Assembly: GCA_021770655.1 (NCBI GenBank) | Contig: JAETQO010000007.1 | Coordinates: 1-64,000, forward strand | Length of the DNA: 64,000 nt | Origin: Ruminococcus sp. | GTDB lineage: Bacteria > Bacillota > Clostridia > Oscillospirales > Ruminococcaceae | Direction: 5' to 3' | Shown here: positions 43,309-51,882 of the stretch, one piece after another | Numbering within the stretch: the stretch's first letter is position 1 | Layout: each line of letters opens with the position of its first letter | The notes under the pieces: model-generated | The model's database searches: none | The model's input: the letters and a program-made list of their open reading frames with translations, nothing else | What the model was told of the DNA's origin: nothing | Position numbers and translations under genes: made by a program

Positions 43309-43459
43309 TTTAAAACCCTCCCAATGAAAGTTGAATATCTGCTATTCAACAGCCTGAACTTATTATATCATAAAATCCTCCAAAAGTCAAGAGCTTATAA
43401 ACTGCTTTTGTGGTAATTGTGTACAAAATTCAATGAACGAAATTTTATATTGAATTTAC

Positions 43460-43488
43460 TTGACAAAGGGAATCGTATGTGATATAAT
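43460..43488 (+). promoter_or_regulatory. Consensus promoter of tRNA-Leu
   Basis: Perfect TTGACA and TATAAT, 17-base spacer. Confidence 0.9.
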
Positions 43489-43505
43489 ATTTTAGTAATA
43501 ATTTT

Positions 43506-43592
43506 GCCGGTGTGATGGAATTGGCAGACGTGTCGGACTCAAAATCCGATGGTAGCGATACCGTACCGGTTCGACCCCGGTCACCGGCACCA
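43506..43592 (+). tRNA. tRNA-Leu (anticodon CAA)
   Basis: Acceptor arms GCCGGTG and CACCGGC with discriminator A and encoded CCA. The anticodon stem-loop is TCGGA-CTCAAAA-TCCGA, giving CAA. A long variable arm and the T-loop GGTTCGACCCC confirm a class II leucine tRNA reading UUG. Confidence 0.97.
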
Positions 43593-43669
43593 GTCACTCG
43601 CCGAAATGGGCTTGTTCCGTTTCGGCTTTGTTTGTAATTTTTATTTATTTTTGCTGGGGAAGCATAGCA

Positions 43670-43706
43670 ATATCCGACATCACTTTGTGGTGTCGGATAT
43701 TTTTAT
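43670..43706 (+). terminator. Terminator downstream of tRNA-Leu
   Basis: ATATCCGACATCAC with TGGTGTCGGATAT around a four-base loop, then TTTTTA. An additional GCCGAAA/TTTCGGC hairpin lies at about 43600-43627. Confidence 0.85.
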
Positions 43707-43799
43707 AGACAACACCGCACAACTATTGTGCGGGTACGGGAAATTGGCAAGTTAGACGTACACAAAGCCGTTAGGCGGTAGTTGTGCGGTACTGCCTAT
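43706..43799. repeat. R2 MITE-like inverted repeat, short form
   Basis: TAGACAACACCGCACAACT...AGTTGTGCGGTACTGCCTAT with the shared interior (GGGAAATTGGCAAGTTAGACG). The rest of the spacer, 43800-44012, shows no gene and no strong promoter. Confidence 0.85.
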
Positions 43800-44012
43800 A
43801 GTATCAATGCATCTGAGGTTGTATTCCTTCGGCGCTTATCAGTCTGAACTATCTTCTTATCGGTATTGCCTAAAGGGCGGTCAAGACTTAAAATCATTCT
43901 GCATTTTTATATATTTATTAAAAAACTACCTCGTATATTAAGCCCGTCGGAACGAATACTAATGTTGATACCGTGCACATGGGTTTGCACTTATTGACTA
44001 AGGAGTATGTTT

Positions 44013-45323
44013 ATGGAATCGTTATGGAAACAAAGCGTAGAAATGTCCTCGTTTCCGAGTCTGGAGGGGGACGTTAAAACTGACGCGCTTATTATCGGAG
44101 GCGGACTTGCCGGTCTGCTTACGGCTTATATGCTCAAAAGCAGGGGAGTTGACTGCGCAGTAGCCGAGAGGAACGTTATCTGCGGTGGCAACACCGGGAA
44201 TACGACTGCGAAGATAACGTTTCAGCACGGTCTTATCTACAGAAAGATACTTCGCGCATACGGTCGTGAACGCGCCGCTATGTATATGGAGGCGAACCGA
44301 CGCGCGCTGGAGAAATATGCGGAGCTTTGTAAAAACATTGACTGTGATTTTTGCAGAGCGGATAATTACGTTTATACAATGCGTGGTATGAAGCGTCTAG
44401 AAAAGGAAATTTCTGCGCTGGATAAGATCGGGTATAAGGCGGAGCTTTGCATACCGAAGGAACTGCCGTTTATTACGGACGGAGCGGTTAGATTCAAAAA
44501 TCAGGCTCAGTTCGACCCTTTGAAATTTGCGGCGCATATCGCAAAGGGACTTAATATCTATGAGCATACGCCCATAAGAGAAATGCAGGGCTTGACAGCC
44601 GTGAGCGACGGCGGAAAGATCAGCGCAAAAGCGGTGATCTGCGCCACTCATTTTCCCTTTATCAACAAGCACGGAAGTTATTTTCTGAAGCTTTATCAGC
44701 ACCGCTCCTATGTTATTGCATTGGAAAATGCCCAGCAGATGAAGGGAATGTATGTTGACGAGAACAAGACCGGTCTTTCCTTCCGAAACAGCGGTGATCA
44801 TCTTCTCCTAGGAGGCGGAGGTCATAGGACGGGAAAGAAAGGCGGCTGTTGGGAGGAACTGCGGGACGCGGCAGAATTTTATTATCCGTCGTCGGAGGAG
44901 AAATTTTACTGGTCCGCACAGGACTGCATGAGCCTTGACGGCATACCATATATCGGGAGATATTCCCGCCGTACCGACGGGCTTTATGTGGCAACCGGCT
45001 TTAACAAATGGGGAATGACAGGCTCGATGACGGCGGCGATGCTCCTGAGCGATATGGTATGCGGAGAGAAAAACGACTGTGCCGAGGTTTTCAGTCCCTC
45101 CCGTAATATGCTCAAGCCTCAGCTTGCGGTAAACGGATTTGAGGCGGTAAAAAACCTGTTGACTGTTTCGGAAAAACGCTGTCCGCATATGGGCTGTGCA
45201 TTGAAGTGGAATCCCGACGAAAGAAGCTGGGACTGCGTTTGTCACGGTTCACGTTTTACCGAGCAGGGAAGTCTGCTTGACAATCCTGCCAACGGCGATC
45301 TGAACGAGGGCGAAAGAGGATAG
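44013..45323 (+). CDS. FAD-dependent oxidoreductase with C-terminal Rieske domain
   Basis: Protein of 436 residues. The N-terminal FAD-binding GGGLAGLLTAYML is at about 31-43, followed by a DAO-type domain. The C-terminal 60 residues form a Rieske [2Fe-2S] domain with CPHMGC and CVCHGS. Proteins of this type transfer electrons from an unknown substrate through FAD to the cluster, and lack a signal peptide. The ATG at 44013 follows AGGAG by 7 bases; one at 44007 is too close. Monocistronic, with a terminator after it. It borders the mobile-element region but has host-like composition. Confidence 0.9.
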   Translation: MESLWKQSVEMSSFPSLEGDVKTDALIIGGGLAGLLTAYMLKSRGVDCAVAERNVICGGNTGNTTAKITFQHGLIYRKILRAYGRERAAMYMEANRRALEKYAELCKNIDCDFCRADNYVYTMRGMKRLEKEISALDKIGYKAELCIPKELPFITDGAVRFKNQAQFDPLKFAAHIAKGLNIYEHTPIREMQGLTAVSDGGKISAKAVICATHFPFINKHGSYFLKLYQHRSYVIALENAQQMKGMYVDENKTGLSFRNSGDHLLLGGGGHRTGKKGGCWEELRDAAEFYYPSSEEKFYWSAQDCMSLDGIPYIGRYSRRTDGLYVATGFNKWGMTGSMTAAMLLSDMVCGEKNDCAEVFSPSRNMLKPQLAVNGFEAVKNLLTVSEKRCPHMGCALKWNPDERSWDCVCHGSRFTEQGSLLDNPANGDLNEGERG

Positions 45324-45331
45324 AATAATAA

Positions 45332-45366
45332 AACCTGAGAGGAGTAATTCTTCTCAGGTCATTTTT
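45332..45366 (+). terminator. Terminator of the FAD/Rieske gene
   Basis: AACCTGAGAG...CTTCTCAGGTCATTTTT, nearly identical in sequence to the hairpin at 6840. Confidence 0.75.
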
Positions 45367-45383
45367 GTGCGTTTATAAATCAA

Positions 45384-45419
45384 CCTGCGCCAAGGCTTTA
45401 AAAACGGCTTCGGCGCAGG
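45384..45419 (-). terminator. Terminator at the 3' end of spoVT
   Basis: CCTGCGCC pairs with GGCGCAGG, with a weaker inner stem; on the minus strand it is followed by TTGATTTATAAA. It would end both the recombinase-spoVT transcript and a restored spoVT transcript. Confidence 0.65.
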
Positions 45420-45429
45420 AAATTTAACA

Positions 45430-45882
45430 TTATTCTTCGATTTGTTTTCCGAGAAACATTGCCGCAGCTTTTGCAAGCATAGTCTGTTGCTCGGTACAGT
45501 GTTCGTCGTCCTTGTTTGCAATGAACGCCACAGCTCCGGTTATGTCGCCGTTGGAGATGATCGGCGACACTGCAAGAGCATGATTTGCCACGCCCTCAAC
45601 GGGGAAAAGGGTCGCTCTTTCGGAAGAATCGTACTCGTAATTTTTGCGGGATTCAAGCAGTTCCTCCAGAGCGGCGGAAAGTCTGCGCTGTGAGTATTCT
45701 TTTTTTGACACGCCTGAGACTGCCACAACGTGATCCTTGTCAAATACCACCGCCGGCGCTCCGCCAAGCTTTGAGATAACCTCCGCCGCCTGTACTGCGC
45801 CTTCGGACATTTCGTTTATCGCCGAGTATTTTTTGAAAATGACCTCGCCGTCAGGGTTGGTGTAGATTTCTAACGGGTCGCC
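45430..45882 (-). pseudogene. spoVT: spoVT, 3' part (GAF-like sensor domain), separated from its 5' part
   Basis: The last 146 codons of spoVT after Gly-Asp-Pro-Leu. The part begins EIYTNPDGEVIFKKYS, which completes an AbrB-type DNA-binding domain, and continues with the GAF-like domain of SpoVT (AVSGVSKKEY, then TGAVAFIANK) to the end QIEE. In the present arrangement it is the C-terminal extension of the recombinase reading frame. Joined at the 11-bp repeat to the 5' part at 57384-57560, it gives an in-frame protein of 180 residues; Bacillus SpoVT is of nearly equal length. SpoVT controls forespore gene expression and spore germination properties in Bacillus. All coding sequence looks intact. 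Confidence 0.9.
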
Positions 45883-47634
45883 GTTACAGATAACGTTGAC
45901 ACTAAGAACCTTGCCTTTGCTATTTTTTATAACATTGACAAGTTGTCCGGCTGACTTTTTGCTCTCAGTGCCTTTATTAAAATTTTCGGCAGCTTTTTCG
46001 CTGACATCTGCCATTGCTGATACGCTCTCAGGTTTGTCAAGTGTACCGTATGTTAGCAGGCAGTCAATGTCAGCTTTTAGTTGAATATCTATGTGACCTT
46101 CATAAACTGTTATTTTGTCGATTATCAGATTTATGTCATTTTTATCAAGGGTAGGCTTGTTTAAAATATTGTCGAAAATTTCAAATACGGTTTTTGCGGT
46201 TCGGTTTACTCTTACTATGGCATTATTTTTATCCACCGCCAGTTGCAACTGGTTTTTCAGTCCCTCTATTCGCAAGGTAAGCTCGTCGATCATTTCGGTG
46301 TAGGTTTCCTCAATGATCTCTGTACGCTCAGGGTGACGCATTACATCTCTTGTCTGCTGACGTGTGAGCATTTTCATTTCAGCTTTTGCGTCCTCGATCT
46401 GTCCTTTTATCAGCTCCACGACTGACTTGCTGTTTTTGCTTTCGTTCTGCTCCTTAGCAATGGAGTTTTGCAGACGTTCGATCATATCCTGCGAATTGTC
46501 ACGGACTTTTTGAATGTACTCTTTTAGCAGCTTATCAAGCATATCGACCCTTGTGTGATGTGATGTACAGCCTTTTGTTCCTCGTCTGTGATATGTTCCG
46601 CAGGTATAAGCGGCGGCAATATCGTTTCGGCTCATTGAGAACATTGGTGAGCCGCAGTCGCCGCAGTAGAGAAATCCGGAATAAGCATTTTCGTATTTTC
46701 TTACGCCACGATAATGAGATGTGGTACGTTTTTTGAGATTCTCTTGTGCTAATGCGAACACCTTATAGTCAACGATCGGCGTGTGGTTGTTTTCGAATAC
46801 AATGTGGTCAGTTTCGTGTTGCTTGACTTCATCACCGTTAATCCTTTTGCGGCGATATTTGCCTTGACGGAGCGTGCCAATATAGAAATCGTTTGACAAT
46901 ACTTCGCTGATAGTTACCAAACTCCAAGTTTGTTTTGCCTCACGCTTGCACTCTTCACCGTTCGCCTCTTTTCGCATCTTCTCACACATACGAGGGGTAG
47001 GGATATGTTTTTCAGTAAGGTAATTTGCAATTTTTTTATAGCCCCAGCCCTCATTGTACTTTTCAAAAATATCACGCACCACCTGTGCGGCAGGCTCGTC
47101 AACATCAAATTTCATTGTTTTGCTGTTGGTCATAACGTAACCATAAGGCACGGCACATATCCATTTGCCTTCTTCCTGACGGCGTTTTATTACTGACTTG
47201 ACTTTTTTTGAGGTGTCGGTAACGGGCATTTCGTTAATGAGAAATCTAAATTGGATAGCTGTCCAATCGTCATAGGTAGGATAATCAATGTTGTCACCTA
47301 TTGAGATGATCCTCATACCGGCGTCACGGAGATCTTCAAGCTCTACAAGACCTTTGCTGTTGCGGCGTGAAAATCTTGAGAAGTCTTTGACGATAAGGAT
47401 ATCATATTCCATTCGCAGCATTTTCTTTCGCAGTTCCTGATAGCCCTCACGTTGTTCAAAAGTATATCCCGAACGGTCACGATCTTCATAAAATTCGAGC
47501 GTACTGTCGGGAAATTTTCGCTTTACAAAGTCAGTTATGATAGCTTTTTGGTTCTCGATAGAGGTGTTGTCCCTGTCCATTTCCTCGTCAACAGAAATTC
47601 GGCAGTAGCCTGCTATGCTGTATTTTGTGCTCAT
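45430..47634 (-). CDS. Large serine recombinase, reading frame fused to spoVT 3' part
   Basis: Site-specific DNA recombinase. From the ATG at 47634 (AAAGGGTG upstream) the first 584 residues are element-encoded. They comprise a resolvase catalytic domain with YCRIS (nucleophile Ser14) and DFSRFSRRN, a recombinase domain, a zinc ribbon (FLYCGDCGSPM...CGTYHRRG...C) and a coiled coil (about residues 380-450). The frame then passes through the 11-bp attachment site as CNGDPL and continues for 146 codons of spoVT, so the integrated product is about 734 residues. In an excised circle the same frame would instead end with 24 residues starting QTTLKSELDYLL encoded at the right end. It should catalyse integration and excision of the element. 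Confidence 0.9.
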   Translation of the reverse strand: MSTKYSIAGYCRISVDEEMDRDNTSIENQKAIITDFVKRKFPDSTLEFYEDRDRSGYTFEQREGYQELRKKMLRMEYDILIVKDFSRFSRRNSKGLVELEDLRDAGMRIISIGDNIDYPTYDDWTAIQFRFLINEMPVTDTSKKVKSVIKRRQEEGKWICAVPYGYVMTNSKTMKFDVDEPAAQVVRDIFEKYNEGWGYKKIANYLTEKHIPTPRMCEKMRKEANGEECKREAKQTWSLVTISEVLSNDFYIGTLRQGKYRRKRINGDEVKQHETDHIVFENNHTPIVDYKVFALAQENLKKRTTSHYRGVRKYENAYSGFLYCGDCGSPMFSMSRNDIAAAYTCGTYHRRGTKGCTSHHTRVDMLDKLLKEYIQKVRDNSQDMIERLQNSIAKEQNESKNSKSVVELIKGQIEDAKAEMKMLTRQQTRDVMRHPERTEIIEETYTEMIDELTLRIEGLKNQLQLAVDKNNAIVRVNRTAKTVFEIFDNILNKPTLDKNDINLIIDKITVYEGHIDIQLKADIDCLLTYGTLDKPESVSAMADVSEKAAENFNKGTESKKSAGQLVNVIKNSKGKVLSVNVICNGDPLEIYTNPDGEVIFKKYSAINEMSEGAVQAAEVISKLGGAPAVVFDKDHVVAVSGVSKKEYSQRRLSAALEELLESRKNYEYDSSERATLFPVEGVANHALAVSPIISNGDITGAVAFIANKDDEHCTEQQTMLAKAAAMFLGKQIEE
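45872..45882. repeat. Left attachment core (direct repeat)
   Basis: AACGGGTCGCC on the plus strand, identical to 57460-57470. The flanks differ (TTCT before and GTTACAG after). On the minus strand it encodes Gly-Asp-Pro and the first two bases of Leu in the recombinase-spoVT frame. Confidence 0.88.
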
Positions 47635-47746
47635 AACTTTCACCCTTTCTTTGATATAGTGGTACAATGTTGTCACTTTTGATTATGGATCTTACCCTTG
47701 CGGATACATACAATGTTGTTAGTTTATATGTTTTATTACAAATAAT

Positions 47747-47775
47747 ATTGTATCACATCTTTGCCCAAAAGGCAA
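47747..47775 (-). promoter_or_regulatory. Promoter of the recombinase gene
   Basis: Minus-strand TTGCCT and TACAAT with 17-base spacing, about 110 bases before the start codon. Confidence 0.5.
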
Positions 47776-47838
47776 TAGGCAAAGGATATAAAAATAATGG
47801 TGGAGTGTATGTAAAGTGCACCATAGGTGCACTCGCTG

Positions 47839-48045
47839 TCAGAGAGTAATATTATGGTGGAGAAGATTTTCAGTACATTCGTACAGATCTTTAGAACCTG
47901 AGCGGAACACGGCAACTTTAAATTTTTCACCGCTAAGCTCCTTTATCTTGCACTCAACCAAGTTCATAACTCTCTCATTTTGTTGTTCTGCATTGCTCAG
48001 CCAGATCTGAGCGATGCCTGATTTTTCGTTCTTTATTATCTGCAA
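47839..48045 (-). CDS. Small recombinase-associated protein
   Basis: Protein of about 68 residues, LQIIKNEKSGIAQIW and onward, ending ENLLHHNITL. I recall similar small proteins near serine recombinases in Clostridial mobile elements, but no function is established to my knowledge. AAGGAG precedes a run of possible starts; the TTG at 48045 has the best spacing, the GTG at 48052-48054 touches the ribosome site. It lies about 200 bases upstream of the recombinase gene on the same strand. A role as recombination directionality factor is possible but unproven. Confidence 0.55.
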   Translation of the reverse strand: MQIIKNEKSGIAQIWLSNAEQQNERVMNLVECKIKELSGEKFKVAVFRSGSKDLYECTENLLHHNITL

Positions 48046-48054
48046 AAGCAACAC

Positions 48055-48669
48055 TCCTTATTACGATTTTTGCCTTTTTTGTATAGTGTTAATCAGTTTG
48101 CACATTTTGCTTTATCGCCTCGTTTCTATATGGTTTTATTGTCCGTGCTTTAAATTGACTGCCCTGTGACTCCTATTGCAAAGTTCGTATTTACGCCCCT
48201 TTGAGCGTGATTTCTGTAACTTGCGACCCCTAATTTTCTTTGAAAGCCGTATCTTGACCCCATAAAAAATATGCACAAAGACTTTTCTAAAAGTGCGTAT
48301 TTACGGCACTTTTGCGGCGAGCTTTGCTCGTCCGCTGTGAGTGTTTCGGGGGCTGCGACCCCGAAACTTTAACTTGCAATGAAATATTATGCGTTTCCTT
48401 ATCTCTTGTAAAAGTCATTTTTGCTCACCATAAGCTAAACTTTCTCATCTGTATTGTCACTGCTTTCAACGCATCGCCCACAGCGGCTCACAAATCGCTT
48501 GTGTGGGGTTTCCCTTTGGCTTTGCTAAACTTACCCGACTGAAAACTAAAGCCCACAGATCGCCACACGTTCGCTGATTTGGCGTTGACGGTAGCTTTGA
48601 AATGTTGACAGTAAAACTTGCTTTGATTTCTACCGGCACATCTTGTAAAGCAAGGTTTTGCAGGGCTTT
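48055..48669. other. Gene-poor stretch between the small protein and repA-like genes
   Basis: No convincing gene. Two CGTATTTACG motifs within similar contexts (AAGTTCGTATTTACGCCCC at 48181 and AAGTGCGTATTTACGGCAC at 48290) and related CTTGACCCC/CTTGCGACCCC words might be iteron-like sites or remnants of a lost gene. Confidence 0.35.
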
Positions 48670-49704
48670 TCATACTTTCAAGGTCAGTCTGTTGACAGTA
48701 ACTTCACTGGTGGATCTACTGTCACTGCTGTCACGCTCACGGTCGTAATGAAGAATTATCAGCCTGCAGTTGCGTGTCCGCTTGTACTGAAAATCAATGC
48801 CGTATTTTCTCAGCGTGTAACCGTTGCGAACCAGATCTCTTGTAACTCTATTCGGATAGAATGGTTCTTGCGTGACTTCTTTTAGTTCACTTACAAGTTC
48901 TGACGCCGTACCTGAAAAATCAATTCTCTTTTTGATGTAAACATACAATGCCGCAAGAAAAATGTTGTCCTTACTTTTTGGAGCGGACGGCTCATCGGTA
49001 ACGACCCACTTTTTCAAATCACTATTGAACTGCAAATTAATTTCTGCGTTTTCAATGTCACGACCGACACAGAATAGTTTAGCATTGCGACTGCCACGCT
49101 TGTTTTCAATAAGCACCAAACTTCCGTCAACACAGCCGCTGATTCCTGTACTTCCTGAGATCATATTGAACGGGTCGGTATCTTTGCATTTTCTAGTGTG
49201 ATGTACAACTATTATTGCGATTTCAAGCTTGTCCGCAAGTGTTTTCAGAACAGAGAGCTCTTTGTAATCTGAACCATAACTTGAATCAGTATCGCTGCGA
49301 ACCATTTGCAGAGTGTCAATAAACACGATCTTCAGATCGCAATGTTCGATTTTAAAACTTTCAATTTGCTCTTCAAGTCCGTTGCCGATAGATTCAGACA
49401 TAACAGAGAAGTACAAATTTTCAGTTGGCACATCAGTTATTTCATACAAGCGATTTTGAATACGAACGTAGCTATCTTCCAGACACAAATACAATGCTGT
49501 GCCTAGCAATGCTTTCTGCCCTAAAACATTTTCCCCTTTTGATATTGACAAGCACATATCAAGTGCCAGCCAAGACTTTCCGACCTTTGGTGCTCCTGCT
49601 AAGATATACAGACCTTGTGCGATCAAGTCGTCTATAACGAACTCTATTGGCTTGTACACCGTAGTCATTATTTCTTCGCAGGATCTAGTGATGAGTTTTT
49701 TCAC
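48670..49704 (-). CDS. RepA-like AAA ATPase (mobile-element helicase)
   Basis: ATPase of 344 residues of the RepA/AAA_25 type found in plasmids and integrative elements. Walker A GAPKVGKSWLALDM is at about residues 37-50, Walker B IVFIDTLQMV at about 125-134, and VVHHTRK follows. The C-terminal 100 residues may be a winged-helix DNA-binding part. The start is the GTG at 49704, with AGGAGGT 8 bases upstream. It probably unwinds DNA for element replication. A long leader with a strong hairpin precedes it. Confidence 0.88.
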   Translation of the reverse strand: MKKLITRSCEEIMTTVYKPIEFVIDDLIAQGLYILAGAPKVGKSWLALDMCLSISKGENVLGQKALLGTALYLCLEDSYVRIQNRLYEITDVPTENLYFSVMSESIGNGLEEQIESFKIEHCDLKIVFIDTLQMVRSDTDSSYGSDYKELSVLKTLADKLEIAIIVVHHTRKCKDTDPFNMISGSTGISGCVDGSLVLIENKRGSRNAKLFCVGRDIENAEINLQFNSDLKKWVVTDEPSAPKSKDNIFLAALYVYIKKRIDFSGTASELVSELKEVTQEPFYPNRVTRDLVRNGYTLRKYGIDFQYKRTRNCRLIILHYDRERDSSDSRSTSEVTVNRLTLKV

Positions 49705-49763
49705 GCTATCAGACCTCCTATTCTATTTTCAAGTTGCCGTTGTTATATATGTAATTTATACAA

Positions 49764-49858
49764 ACAAAAAAGCTCGCACATATTTCAGGCTCACGATTTG
49801 GCAACAGGATATAGTTATCCCATTGTTTTAAATCGTGCCTGATGATATGTACGAGCTT
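49764..49858 (-). promoter_or_regulatory. Attenuator-like hairpin in the repA-like leader
   Basis: Read on the minus strand, arms of about 29 bases (49830-49858 and 49770-49799) pair with few mismatches and are followed by CTTTTTTG, which is a terminator by form. The loop holds a nested hairpin (GGATA/TATCC). It lies between the promoter at 49934 and the start codon at 49704. A competing GAGCTATAAGCTC just upstream could form an alternative structure. Confidence 0.7.
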
Positions 49859-49933
49859 ATAGCTCTAAGTAGTTGATTATGTTTTTATGTATGTGGTAGG
49901 CAGATCGTTATATTTTAAAACTTTTCCTTGTGT

Positions 49934-49962
49934 ATTATAACATATAACGATGTGCTTGTCAA
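49934..49962 (-). promoter_or_regulatory. Consensus promoter of the repA-like gene
   Basis: Minus-strand TTGACA and TATAAT with a 17-base spacer, giving a leader of about 220 bases. Confidence 0.8.
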
Positions 49963-50177
49963 CAACTCGTACTTTTTTTATAATTGTTTTTAACTTACGC
50001 TGAAGTAGTGTGTAATAATTGGGTTTATTTACGTTGGGATTTACATACGCTGATGAAGGGTGATAAGGCGAGAAACGGTTATATAACATAAATTTAATAA
50101 TAAAAGTTGAGCAGATCTTTTCTTCGGACAAGGCGAACTAACGGCATAACCTCGAATATCCCGAATAAGTAAAACAA

Positions 50178-50219
50178 AAGCCCATAAAGGAAAACTCGCA
50201 CTTTCCTCTATGGACTTTG
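50178..50219 (-). terminator. Terminator downstream of the feoB fragment
   Basis: AAGTCCATAGAGGAAA pairs with TTTCCTTTATGGGCTT on the minus strand and is followed by TTGTTTTAC. Confidence 0.65.
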
Positions 50220-50262
50220 TTTTTTTAGTATAACGTAAACTGCAAACTCACGATCTCACAAT

Positions 50263-51305
50263 TCAAAAGATAACCACTCCGATATGATAAACAACACAAG
50301 CGATAAGTAATGCCGCAAGGGTGTAGAACACACCTATCTTGGCTGTCCATTTGGCGGAGTGCGTCTCTCTTGCAGTTGCTGCTAAGGCGCTGATACAAGG
50401 CATATTGAAACTTATTGCGAAGATGAATGCCAACCCCTCTGCTTTGGTAAAGTTGGCGGAGAGGATATCCGAGATACTTGCCGCAGCCGTTCCTGATACC
50501 TTTGCACCGAAAGTGGAGCTGACCAAACTTCCGCCAGCACCATAGAGGGTGTTGAGCACGCCAAGGAGAGATTCCTTTGAAATTGCCGAGGCGCAGAATG
50601 CAAGGAATGCCTGCCATTTCATTCCGACAAACTTTGTCACAGGCTCTATCAAAACGCCAAGCTTGTAAAGTATGCTGTTTTCTGCATTGCCGCCGAAACC
50701 GTAGGTCAGTACGAAGAATACGATAGATACCAGCGAGATTATCCTAAGCGCACGGAGAAAAATATCCAAAGTGCGTTGGAACGTCACATACAGCGTGTTT
50801 TTTATCGCAGGTTTATGATATGGCGGCAACTCCATTATTAGCCCAACTCGTTCCTCTTTTGGTGCAAGAGAATTGCCGAACACTTTGTAGACCACCCACA
50901 TCATCAGGAACATAAATAGGAAGATAGATACCATTACGAGAAATCCGCCTGTGCTGCCGAATAATGCAATGGCGATAGTTGGCACAACGGAAAGTGTCGC
51001 CGCACAAGGAACTGCCCAGCTCATAGCGATCGCAAGCACTCGCTGTCCCCAGTTATCAACAACACGAGTACCTGTAGTGCCTGCAATGGTACAGCCAAGA
51101 CCCATAAAAAATGGCATAATCGTTTTGCCCTGAAGTCCGACTTTGGACATTGTATGGTCGAACAGAAATGAGATACGGGCAAGGTAGCCGGTCTCCTCCA
51201 TAAGATTGAAACCTAGTGTAATACCCAGTACGAATGACGCCATCATTAGCGCAAAATACAGCACATTGATAAGCACGTCGCAGATGAGAGAAATCAGCAA
51301 TGGGT
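50263..51305 (-). pseudogene. feoB: Ferrous iron transporter FeoB, C-terminal membrane part only
   Basis: About 347 residues of the FeoB channel. LMEETGYLARISFLFD and KTIMPFFMGLGCTIAGTTGTR are the first Gate-type helices, and the sequence runs to the native C terminus. The N-terminal G domain (GxxxxGKS, NxxD) and the first helices are missing. The open frame continues to 51390 only because it reads the opposite strand of a GH5 remnant. Without the GTPase it is unlikely to transport iron. The break with GH5 sequence at about 51300-51315 is a rearrangement junction. Confidence 0.85.
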
Positions 51306-51460
51306 CTGCTGAAAATACGCTTAACTGGTATAAGGATATAAGCAGCGCCTTCGAGAAATGTTCTATTGGCAGAGCAGCTTGGTCATACAAGGGTGTTGAC
51401 TACGGCTTTGTTGACGGACATCTTGACAGCGTTCTCGATGAACTGGTAAAGTATCTTTGA
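51306..51460 (+). pseudogene. GH5 glycoside hydrolase, C-terminal remnant
   Basis: About 51 residues (NTLNWYKDISSAFEK, then AAWSYKGVDYGF) match the last part of the intact GH5 protein at 15082-16107, where STLSWYKDINAAFQK and SAWSYKEVDYGL are found. Everything upstream, including both catalytic glutamates, is gone. It abuts the truncated feoB head to head. A terminator hairpin follows, as for a normal gene end. Confidence 0.88.
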
Positions 51461-51493
51461 TAGATAATTTCTTCATATAACTCCATTTTTGGG

Positions 51494-51527
51494 CAAGCTC
51501 GGTCACGTTAGCCGAGCTTGTTTTTTT
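51494..51527 (+). terminator. Terminator of the GH5 remnant
   Basis: CAAGCTCGG...CCGAGCTTG followed by seven T. Confidence 0.88.
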
Positions 51528-51681
51528 GTACTAAGTTTCATAAATTGATATTTGCTCATAAAATTCTATTTACGATAATTATTTGATATAAATAATTGAA
51601 TATTGATATAATAGTTTTACAACAAAGTGTATAATATAAACCTAATCATTCATAGTCACTTTCTTATAATAACTTCCGAAT

Positions 51682-51717
51682 AAACAGACCTGCTTGAAGA
51701 TCAAGTGGGTCTGTTTT
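51682..51717 (+). terminator. Second terminator in the spacer
   Basis: AAACAGACC...GGTCTGTTTT with an inner CTTG/CAAG stem. It would end a short transcript from the TATAAT near 51630, so a small RNA or leader is possible. Confidence 0.6.
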
Positions 51718-51882
51718 CATATTTTTATACTATTTCATAAATTTGATATTAAACACTTTTATGATATTTATGTTACAAATTTGATATAAATAAAACGTTT
51801 ACACGGTTATAATGTATACAGAAACAACAAAATAAATTGCTTTAAGCAAAAATTTTTATTGAAAAAATCGGAGGAAAAAGTT

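Larger units (their letters stand above)
49705..50262. other. Spacer with repA-like promoter, leader hairpin and FeoB terminator
   Basis: No convincing gene. The 84-residue open frame at 49877-50131 overlaps the promoter and has no recognisable sequence. Confidence 0.5.
51461..51882 (+). other. AT-rich regulatory spacer upstream of the surface-protein gene
   Basis: It contains two terminators and at least four TTGATAT-type words, including CATAAATTGATATTTGC, TTGATATAAATAATTG and CAAATTTGATATAAATAAA. These are candidate binding sites for the AraC regulator encoded at 54301; similar words occur before the GH5 gene at 14991 and the GH16 gene at 55065. Confidence 0.5.

Noticed and set aside
49877-50131. 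84-residue minus-strand open frame
   Set aside because: It overlaps the repA-like promoter, has biased low-complexity content and no ribosome site; more likely chance.
51306-51390. N-terminal 28 residues of the open FeoB frame as a real protein start
   Set aside because: They are the antisense of a recognisable GH5 C terminus, so not FeoB sequence.
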